Shown here: piece after piece, positions 1-4,962 of the stretch
Layout: every line of letters begins with the position of its first letter
Position numbering within the stretch: the stretch's first letter is position 1
Assembly: GCA_034430655.1 (NCBI GenBank)
Contig: DAOUEC010000279.1
Location: forward strand, 1 to 5,253
Direction: 5' to 3'
DNA from: JAUWNP01 sp034430655
Lineage (GTDB): Bacteria; Chloroflexota; Anaerolineae; B4-G1
Length of the DNA stretch: 5,253 nt
Program-made: the position numbers and the translations under genes
Notes under the pieces: model-generated
What the model was told of the DNA's origin: nothing
What the model saw: the letters and a program-made list of their open reading frames with translations, nothing else
Database searches by the model: none

Positions 1-2855
1 GTCAGGCGCAGGTTGCGCAGTTTGCCCACCGTGTTGAAGCGGTTCAGCGTCTCCAGGAACTGCTTATAGCCCCGCAAAGATGGCAGCAGTTCTGTGACCG
101 AAAGCGTAACCGCAGGCAGATCGGTGCTTACCACCGTTCCAGCCTCCACCTCATATGTGAAGCGGTCGGTGAAAAGGGAGTTGTTCCACAATTGTACCCC
201 CTGCTGCAGACGGCCCTGGAGGGTGGCGGTCCGCTCCAGTTCGGCCCCCACGGTGCGCTGAAGTTCCTTAACCGCTCGATCGCGCGTGTTCTCATCGCGG
301 ACCAGCCCCGGTGAGAGCCCCAGCCCTTCGAAGATCATCGTCCACAGATTGAGCGGGAGGGTGCGGGGCCGCTTGTAGAAGCGGAAATCGGTCAGGTCGG
401 CCATAGCCATCGTCGCCGCGCGCTCGACGCTGCTGGCGTCCAGTTCCGTCTTTCCGCCCAGGTTGAGCACGATGTCGCCGTTGTAGGCCAGAGCCAGCAG
501 CACCACGGCCGTCCATTCCGGCTCCAGGTGGAAGGGGATGTCCTTTTCGACGGGCTGAAGGCCACCGGCGACCTGCTCGATCAGTTCGCCCCGGTTGACC
601 ACCTGGCCCTCAGGTTTCTTCTGCAGCAGATCCAGATAGCAACGGGCATAGCGCGACTGATAGGGCCGGATGGTGCCTTCTGCGTCCACCAGTTTCAGTC
701 CTTCCAGCACGCCCAGCGCCAGATTGGTGCGCCCCCGCCCGGCCAGGAAACGGATGGCTTCCATAGCACTGGTAGGTCGAGCGGCCTCGCTGACGGGCTG
801 GGTCAGGCGGCGGAAGACGGGATAGGCGGGGTAGCGCTCCTCGAAGTCAGGCGTCAGCAAGTGCGCAGCGATCAACCGCAGCAGATCCTCGATGGTCTGG
901 CTGGCAGTGCTGCGCGTGCGGGCCAGCACTGTGCCGATCGGCTCAGTCACGCCCTGGTAGGTCACCTGCAGGTGCTCTGTCAGATGCTCGCGCAGCCAGC
1001 GCAAGAGCCGCCGCAAGTGATTGCCGGCTTTCTCGGCGTAGACCTCTCGATGGGAAGCCGCCTCGCTGGCCATCGCCCGGGCACCGGCGTACTGGCGCAG
1101 AAGGTCCGCGAAGGTCTGGTCCAGCCCGGTCAACCGGAAGATGACCTCATCAGATCGCCCCTCGTCGTGCCACTCGCGATCCAATAAGGGAGGCAGCACG
1201 TAGACATAGAAATCACGCGGAGGCTGGGCGGTGCTGCGCTCGTCGGGCATGCCGAAGAAGAGATAACCCGGGCGCGTCACCTTGTGCTCAGCCCAGGGCA
1301 ATTCGTAGAACCAGATGCGATAGGTGTTGATGTAGGTCGTGTCGCTCAGGTTGAGGGCCTGGCGCAGGGCGTCGAAGAAATAAGGATTGAGATCAACGTC
1401 GTCGAAGAAGTCCCCGCGCTCGCCTATCTTGGCGTCGAAGTCAATGTCCTTCTTGACGTCCAAATAGTACTGGCCGTTGGCCTCGTTGTAGGAGATATAC
1501 TGGCCGCTGACGGTGCGCATAATCTCGCGCAGCGCTACCTGTACCTGGTCGAGCAGAAACTCAGCCGAGGGTTCGGGCAGACGCACGTGCAGGCACAGAT
1601 CGTCACGCAACTCCTCCGGCGTAGCGCCCAGCGGCACGTAGATGTCGCTGGTGGTCAGCCGGTGGACACTGAGCGCGTGGATGACGCGCAGAGCGACGGG
1701 GAGCAGGTGTGGCCGGGTGTAGGCATTTTGGATGCGTCCCTCCAATACGTTGCTCTTCTCGATGACCTCGGCCACGCCGGGCAACCCACGCATGCTGGGA
1801 TTCCCGCGCAGCACGTCCCAGTAATGATCGTAGGAAATCAGCCCTGGCTGGTCAGCGGGTACCTCCTGGTCGAGCAAGGCGCGCATACCCAGGCTGAAGG
1901 TCTTGAGCACCTCCCGCTTTTCGGCTACGTAGACGCGCTCGAAGGTCTCGATATAGGCCGGGTGGATGGGGAACAGTTGTGCAAACTCGTCCAGCCGCTC
2001 GGCCATGCGGCTGTAGAGGGGCGTGAACTGGCGCAGGTGTTCCATGATGCGGGCCAACTGCTCGTCGGTCTTGCAGAGTAACCGGTGGGAGACGACGTAG
2101 GCGATGTCCTCGCGGGCGATGCGCACCTGTTCGAAGCGGTCGCGCACCCGGCGCAGTTGCTCAGCGACGAAGGTGAAGCGGGGGTTGTCGAAGAGGGTTT
2201 CCTGCAAGCCACCCAGGAAGCGGAACGGCGTCAGCGCAGCCACCTCGCCCAACTCGCGCAGGAAGCCCAGGTCCAAGATCAGTTGGCGCTCCTCGCGTGT
2301 CCGCAGGTAGTCCAGTAACTCGTCCACAACTAACAGGATGCCGTGGTCGGGATAGCGCTCCTGGAAGGTGGCCACGGCAGCGATGATCGCGTCCTTGTTG
2401 TTGGTGACCTGGTCAGCCGGTGGGAATGTGAAGGGCGTCTCCCAGTTCTCCAGGGCGATCTCCAATTCTCTCAGCAGGATGTCGCGCAGACTGCCGGTAA
2501 CGCCACCAATCTCCGCTCTGACCACTCTGAACTGGCCGGCAATGGCCTGGGCGGCCTCTTGCACCAAGGCGTGATCCAGGACAGGCACAAGATCGGCATA
2601 TTCAGCCACGGCTGAAACGACCGCCATCAAGTGTGACTTACCGGTGCCGTAGTTGCCGACGATGAGCACGCCTTTGTTGTCGCGAGGTGACAGGAACTGG
2701 AGTTGGGGGATGACGACGTTGGCCAGTTGGTCCGCCATGCGGTCGGAGATGACGTAGGTCTCGACAAGATGGCGGGCGGCGTGCTCCTGGTCTGCATCAC
2801 GCAACTGAATGACGGTCTCGATCGGGTCAAACTGGACCAGGTCACGGTAGCGCAT
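1..2855 (-). CDS. brxC: BREX-type P-loop ATPase, DUF6079/PglY/BrxC family (3' end cut by window edge)
   Basis: The frame is open without a stop from the ATG at 2855 to the left edge: 951 codons plus two bases. AAAGGAG at 2867-2861 lies 5 nt before the ATG. The protein begins MRYRDLVQFDPIETVIQLRD. It has a Walker A motif, VGNYGTGKSHL, with G67 and K73-S74, and a Walker B motif, ILLVVDELLDYL, with D178-E179, so it should bind and hydrolyse ATP. No signal peptide or membrane segment is visible, so it should be cytoplasmic. From memory of the family, the N-terminus and P-loop context match DUF6079 proteins, the PglY/BrxC group, usually around 1,200 residues; roughly the last 250 would then be outside the window. 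BrxC/PglY is an essential core component of BREX defence, which blocks phage replication together with a PglX methylase and PglZ, though its exact biochemical role is unsettled. The BrxF-like gene 56 nt upstream supports a type 3-like system. The family call is strong; the subtype is an inference because the downstream genes are not visible. Confidence 0.85.
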   Translation of the reverse strand, partial: MRYRDLVQFDPIETVIQLRDADQEHAARHLVETYVISDRMADQLANVVIPQLQFLSPRDNKGVLIVGNYGTGKSHLMAVVSAVAEYADLVPVLDHALVQEAAQAIAGQFRVVRAEIGGVTGSLRDILLRELEIALENWETPFTFPPADQVTNNKDAIIAAVATFQERYPDHGILLVVDELLDYLRTREERQLILDLGFLRELGEVAALTPFRFLGGLQETLFDNPRFTFVAEQLRRVRDRFEQVRIAREDIAYVVSHRLLCKTDEQLARIMEHLRQFTPLYSRMAERLDEFAQLFPIHPAYIETFERVYVAEKREVLKTFSLGMRALLDQEVPADQPGLISYDHYWDVLRGNPSMRGLPGVAEVIEKSNVLEGRIQNAYTRPHLLPVALRVIHALSVHRLTTSDIYVPLGATPEELRDDLCLHVRLPEPSAEFLLDQVQVALREIMRTVSGQYISYNEANGQYYLDVKKDIDFDAKIGERGDFFDDVDLNPYFFDALRQALNLSDTTYINTYRIWFYELPWAEHKVTRPGYLFFGMPDERSTAQPPRDFYVYVLPPLLDREWHDEGRSDEVIFRLTGLDQTFADLLRQYAGARAMASEAASHREVYAEKAGNHLRRLLRWLREHLTEHLQVTYQGVTEPIGTVLARTRSTASQTIEDLLRLIAAHLLTPDFEERYPAYPVFRRLTQPVSEAARPTSAMEAIRFLAGRGRTNLALGVLEGLKLVDAEGTIRPYQSRYARCYLDLLQKKPEGQVVNRGELIEQVAGGLQPVEKDIPFHLEPEWTAVVLLALAYNGDIVLNLGGKTELDASSVERAATMAMADLTDFRFYKRPRTLPLNLWTMIFEGLGLSPGLVRDENTRDRAVKELQRTVGAELERTATLQGRLQQGVQLWNNSLFTDRFTYEVEAGTVVSTDLPAVTLSVTELLPSLRGYKQFLETLNRFNTVGKLRNLRL

Positions 2856-2878
2856 AGCGTCTCCTTTCCCGTGCTCAG

Positions 2879-2906
2879 AACCAGGTTTCTTCCGAAAAAC
2901 CTGGTT
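2879..2906. repeat. Perfect 10-bp inverted repeat between the brxF-like and brxC-like genes
   Basis: AACCAGGTTT (2879-2888) and AAACCTGGTT (2897-2906) pair perfectly around an 8-nt loop. Each arm is itself almost palindromic, so the element can fold in more than one way. No T-run follows on the minus strand, so it does not look like a strong intrinsic terminator. It ends 5 nt from the stop codon of the BrxF-like gene and lies 11 nt upstream of the brxC ribosome binding site. It could be an mRNA-processing or stability hairpin between the two cistrons, or one copy of a dispersed REP-like palindrome. The sequence alone does not decide between these. Confidence 0.7.
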
Positions 2907-2911
2907 TCTCA

Positions 2912-3355
2912 CTATTCGAGTGCCGCAATGTCCACTTCCGGCTTGCGCCAGGTGCGGTAGTGGCTATGGTCAGGTGCGGCGTAGGCCAATACGTCGCGCC
3001 GGTAACTTCCGGGCCAGGCAACCACCATCCGGGCCACCCGGCTGACGTCACACAGTAATCTCAACGGATCTAACTCCAGCGCTGGATCGAAGAGCAGGTC
3101 TATCTCGGTGCACAGCACGGGGCCAGGGGCCATCCCCCTAAGACGGGTCGGCATCCACTGGCGGGCTGTGCGTGAACGACGACGGGGCATCTCGGAGAGC
3201 AAGGCGGCGCTGAGTTCCCGGCCCACGGATAGCCGTGGCCCACCATAGGTGGATAGCAACTCGTCAACCGCGTCCTCCAGCCTCCGGATATCTGGATGCA
3301 CCAGGAGCAGGCAGGTATGGGATAAGTTCAGAAAGTCAGTAACTGCGTTATGCAT
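2912..3355 (-). CDS. brxF: BrxF-like small BREX protein with degenerate nucleotide-binding motifs
   Basis: 147 residues, ATG at 3355, stop TAG at 2914-2912, with AAGGG about 5 nt upstream of the start. The plan resembles BREX-3 BrxF as I remember it. There is a hydrophobic strand at the N-terminus (CLLLVHP, residues 15-21), then RLSVGRELSAALL (41-53), then a strand with LLFDPALELDPLRLL (87-101), then MVVAWPG (110-116), and a final YAAPDHSHYRTW (125-136). BrxF is named as a P-loop protein, and the first strand should run into G-x4-G-K-T. Here it is followed by HPDIRRLEDAV, with no glycine-rich loop and no lysine. The Walker B-like strand reads PVLCTEIDLLFD (79-90), without the usual acidic residue directly after the strand. 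The protein may therefore be structural rather than an ATPase. It lies 27 nt downstream of the ATL gene and 56 nt upstream of the brxC-like gene, on the same strand. The identification rests on recalled similarity and gene context, not on a search. Confidence 0.62.
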   Translation of the reverse strand: MHNAVTDFLNLSHTCLLLVHPDIRRLEDAVDELLSTYGGPRLSVGRELSAALLSEMPRRRSRTARQWMPTRLRGMAPGPVLCTEIDLLFDPALELDPLRLLCDVSRVARMVVAWPGSYRRDVLAYAAPDHSHYRTWRKPEVDIAALE

Positions 3356-3377
3356 GTTGCCCTTGTCGCATTCGTTA

Positions 3378-3404
3378 GTATACTACTCTCCCCATTCCGT
3401 GCAA
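3378..3404 (-). promoter_or_regulatory. Candidate internal promoter for the brxF-brxC genes, inside a palindrome
   Basis: On the minus strand TATACT (3383-3378) is a good -10 match, and TTGCAC (3404-3399) is a possible -35 with a short 15-nt spacer. The -10 lies within the perfect palindrome TAGTATACTA (3376-3385), which also contains the stop codon of the ATL gene. Transcription would start near 3371, giving a leader of about 16 nt to the brxF-like ATG. The weak -35 and short spacer make this tentative. The palindrome could equally be a repressor site. Confidence 0.3.
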
Positions 3405-3769
3405 ATCCTTTCTTTCCCGGTGACTACCAGTTGATGTGGCGGCTCTCCCGGCGCTGAATTACCCCCAGTCCAGCCGAAACGGTCCCAATCCACGGTTCCG
3501 TGTTCGTCGAACCCGATACCCTCGGCTTCCAGCAATGCCCGCTGGAGGTTGGCGCTGTGCTCCCGGCGACTGAAGGAGATGCGGCCCCGGCTGTTGATGA
3601 CGCGGTGCCACGGCACGCCGGAGCCCTCCGGCAGGCTATGCAATGCCCAGCCGACAGTGCGGGCGGCGCGGGGATGGCCTAGCATACGGGCAATCGCTCC
3701 GTAGGAAGTGACCTTGCCAGGCGGCACCTGCCGCACCAGCCGGTAGACGCGCTCAAAGAACCCGGGCAT
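3383..3769 (-). CDS. atl: Alkyltransferase-like (ATL) DNA repair protein, MGMT fold with Trp for the active Cys
   Basis: 128 residues from the ATG at 3769. The family domain begins at once (PGFFERVYRLVRQVPPGKVTSYG), so this start is preferred to one ten codons upstream that would lie inside the preceding gene. GGAG (3783-3780) lies 10 nt before it. Y23 and R37 have the spacing of the DNA-intercalating Tyr and the arginine finger of O6-methylguanine methyltransferases (14 residues apart). The active-site PCHRV is PWHRVI here (W54), the hallmark of ATL proteins. These bind O6-alkylguanine without removing the alkyl group and flag it for nucleotide excision repair. ATLs usually end soon after the WDRFGW-like segment (95-100 here), but this one carries 28 more residues of no recognised motif. 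It starts 1 nt after the stop of the dehydratase remnant, suggesting old translational coupling. The brxF-like gene follows 27 nt later on the same strand. Confidence 0.9.
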   Translation of the reverse strand: MPGFFERVYRLVRQVPPGKVTSYGAIARMLGHPRAARTVGWALHSLPEGSGVPWHRVINSRGRISFSRREHSANLQRALLEAEGIGFDEHGTVDWDRFGWTGGNSAPGEPPHQLVVTGKERICTEWGE

Positions 3770-3770
3770 T

Positions 3771-4062
3771 CTACAGCATCTCCAAGAAAGCCGCCACACG
3801 CTCTCTCACCGCCCCCTCGTTGTAGAGACGCACATCGCACACATCAGCCTCCAGGATGAGGACGGGGAGGCCCAGGCCATCCCGCAGTTCGCCCCGCACG
3901 TCGTCCTGGGCGATGGAGAAGAGCTTGCAAGAACGGTTGGCGTGCATCACCATCCCGTCTATCTGGAAGCGGCAGGCCAGGTCGGCGGGCGAGCAGTTCT
4001 CCATCACCGCAGATGGCTGCCTTGGCGGTGATCGCGCCAACGTCCACACCTGCTGTGTACAT
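3771..4062 (-). pseudogene. Deletion remnant: 2-hydroxyacyl-CoA dehydratase activator start joined to dehydratase subunit C-terminus
   Basis: From the ATG at 4062, one frame reads MYTAGVDVGAITAKAAI followed by CGDGELLA. This is the start of an ASKHA-type activator ATPase (HgdC/BcrA/BadF group), whose N-terminus carries the phosphate-binding GxDxGxxxxK pattern. After about 25 codons the similarity stops. A different frame then reads LACRFQIDGMVMHANRSCK and continues to LPVLILEADVCDVRLYNEG and AAFLEML, ending at TAG 3773-3771. That is the C-terminus of an HgdB/BcrB-type 2-hydroxyacyl-CoA dehydratase subunit, including the NRSCK segment. The junction falls at about 3980-4010. Most of the activator (normally about 260 residues) and most of the subunit (normally about 350-400) are missing, and the two parts are out of frame. 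The activator frame runs on only to a stop at 3844. The intact enzyme would dehydrate 2-hydroxyacyl-CoA using an Fe-S electron transfer chain; this remnant cannot. A short in-frame product from the internal ATG at 4004 (77 residues) is possible but would have no catalytic core. Confidence 0.8.
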
Positions 4063-4069
4063 ACGATGA

Positions 4070-4098
4070 ATGGTACGCGGGTTGGGCAAGGATGTCAA
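4070..4098 (-). promoter_or_regulatory. Strong sigma70-type promoter giving a leaderless transcript
   Basis: On the minus strand there is a perfect -35 TTGACA (4098-4093), a 17-nt spacer and a -10 TACCAT (4075-4070; 4 of 6 consensus). The expected transcription start, about 7 nt past the -10, falls at about 4063, directly before the ATG at 4062. No ribosome binding site precedes that ATG. The geometry therefore predicts a leaderless mRNA for the former activator gene. Downstream on the same strand, with no visible terminator, are the ATL, brxF-like and brxC-like genes, so this is a candidate promoter for the whole leftward unit. Confidence 0.65.
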
Positions 4099-4129
4099 GT
4101 AGAGGGATTTGCGGCGGCAGTGGGTCTTC

Positions 4130-4147
4130 CCCCATGCCAAAATGGGG
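4130..4147. repeat. Small hairpin in the divergent control region
   Basis: CCCCAT (4130-4135) and ATGGGG (4142-4147) form a perfect 6-bp stem with a 6-nt loop. It lies between the leftward -35 (4093-4098) and the rightward -35 (4180-4185). No T-run follows it on either strand. It may be part of a protein-binding site; its ATGGG half resembles the ATGGGTCA repeats just to the right. Confidence 0.4.
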
Positions 4148-4154
4148 CGCTGTG

Positions 4155-4180
4155 ATGGGTCACATGGGTCATTGTCCCAT
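4155..4180. promoter_or_regulatory. Operator-like repeat cluster: two direct ATGGGTCA copies and an inverted third
   Basis: ATGGGTCA occurs at 4155-4162 and again at 4164-4171, with a 9-bp period. A near-inverted copy, TGTCCCAT, follows at 4173-4180 (7 of 8 matches), so 4164-4180 is a 17-bp imperfect palindrome. The cluster sits immediately upstream of, and touches, the -35 of the response regulator promoter. This is where an activator or autoregulator could bind. The binding protein is unknown; the adjacent NarL-type regulator is the obvious candidate. Confidence 0.45.
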
Positions 4181-4213
4181 AGACATCGCGTCTAATATCT
4201 GGTATATTTAGAC
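4180..4213 (+). promoter_or_regulatory. Promoter of the response regulator, with overlapping TAGAC half-sites
   Basis: TAGACA (4180-4185, 5 of 6 to the -35 consensus), a 17-nt spacer and TATATT (4203-4208, 5 of 6 to the -10 consensus) make a good sigma70-type promoter. Transcription would start near 4215, giving a leader of about 69 nt. The pentamer TAGAC occurs at 4180-4184, inverted (GTCTA) at 4190-4194, and again at 4209-4213. The outer pair GTCTAA (4190-4195) and TTAGAC (4208-4213) brackets the -10. A protein bound there would block RNA polymerase, so autorepression is plausible but not shown. Confidence 0.6.
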
Positions 4214-4283
4214 TAGAACAGATGCATCATGCAGAGATATAGGATGACAAGAACGCGGAAGGAGGCCAAAAAGGAGGGCCGAA

Positions 4284-4943
4284 ATGAGTGTACGATTACT
4301 GCTTGCCGATGATCATGGAATAGTGCGTGAGGGGGTACGCTCGATTCTCTCTGACTACTCCGAATTCCTCGTGGTCGCTGAGGCAGGGGACGGGCACCAG
4401 GCGGTTGACCTGATCAGGCAAACGCAGCCCGATGTGGTCATTCTGGACCTGATGCTGCCCGGCCTGGACGGTCTCAAAGTGGTGCGCAAGTTACGCCAGA
4501 TACAGTCGGACACCAAGGTAATAGTGCTCAGCGCGCGTACTGAGTTGGAGGTCGTGGACCAGGTAATGACGGCTGGCGCGGATGGCTACGTCTCCAAGGT
4601 ACGTTGTACGGAGGATTTGATTAACGCGCTGCACATCGTAATGAAGGGTAAGCACTTTATCTCGTCGGGGTTAGGCAAACAGCCGCCTGCCATTGGAGAG
4701 GGATGGGCAGATTATTCAAACAACGGAGCATCCCACCTGACCTCACGTGAACGTCAGGTGATGGGTATGGTCGCTGCTGGCTTAGGCAACAAGCAGATTG
4801 CACATAGACTGGGCATCAGCGTTCATACCGTCCGCAACCATCGCCAGCGGTTGATGGACAAACTGGACATTCACGACACGGCTACACTGACGCGCCTGGC
4901 CATTGCCTGGGGAGTGCTGGATCAGATGTGGACGGAGAACTAA
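4284..4943 (+). CDS. NarL/FixJ-family response regulator (REC + LuxR-type HTH)
   Basis: 219 residues, the usual length for this family. The receiver domain (about 1-120) has all the key residues: acidic pair D9-D10, phospho-acceptor D55 in VVILDLMLPGLDG, S83, the switch aromatic Y102 and K105. The LuxR-type DNA-binding domain (about 150-212) shows LTSRERQVMGMVAAGLGNKQIA and then the recognition helix region SVHTVRNHRQRLMDKL. It should be a phosphorylation-controlled transcription factor in the cytoplasm. The start is fixed by AAGGAGG (4271-4277) 6 nt upstream of the ATG; a second, identical AAGGAGG lies 12 nt earlier (4259-4265). No histidine kinase gene is in the window, so the partner is unknown. 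The gene is divergent from the remnant-ATL-BREX unit and converges on recA with a 4-nt gap. The regulated genes cannot be read from the sequence. Confidence 0.95.
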   Translation: MSVRLLLADDHGIVREGVRSILSDYSEFLVVAEAGDGHQAVDLIRQTQPDVVILDLMLPGLDGLKVVRKLRQIQSDTKVIVLSARTELEVVDQVMTAGADGYVSKVRCTEDLINALHIVMKGKHFISSGLGKQPPAIGEGWADYSNNGASHLTSRERQVMGMVAAGLGNKQIAHRLGISVHTVRNHRQRLMDKLDIHDTATLTRLAIAWGVLDQMWTEN

Positions 4944-4962
4944 AACGCTATGTAGAGAGCGT
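4941..4962 (-). terminator. Weak candidate terminator for recA overlapping both stop codons
   Basis: On the minus strand ACGCT (4962-4958) and AGCGT (4949-4945) form a 5-bp stem with an 8-nt loop, followed by a run of four T (4945-4942, sharing one base with the stem). The recA stop codon lies at the edge of the loop and stem, and the T-run overlaps the last codon of the response regulator. The stem is short, so this is tentative. There is no room for any other terminator between the genes. Confidence 0.3.

Noticed and set aside
528..1187. Long plus-strand open frame (219 codons)
   Set aside because: It lies entirely opposite the brxC-like gene, has low-complexity Gln/Gly/Ala-rich content with no recognisable domain, and has no convincing ribosome binding site. 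It is a shadow of the minus-strand gene.
1284..2081. Long plus-strand open frame (265 codons)
   Set aside because: Also antisense to the brxC-like gene. Its Val/Gln/Leu/Gly-rich sequence is what the reverse strand of a GC-rich coding region gives, and no family is recognisable.
3770..3799. Start of the ATL gene ten codons upstream at 3799
   Set aside because: It would add WRLSWRCCR, which is not part of the family fold, and would lie inside the dehydratase remnant. The ATG at 3769 sits directly at the start of the domain.
3844..4140. 98-codon minus-strand open frame starting at 4140
   Set aside because: Its first 26 codons lie upstream of and across the promoter, and its last part is an out-of-frame reading of the dehydratase C-terminus. 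Only the piece from 4062 for about 25 codons is genuine, and it is reported within the remnant.
4221..4228. Palindrome GATGCATC in the response regulator leader
   Set aside because: An isolated 8-bp palindrome with no second copy and no fold around it; expected by chance.
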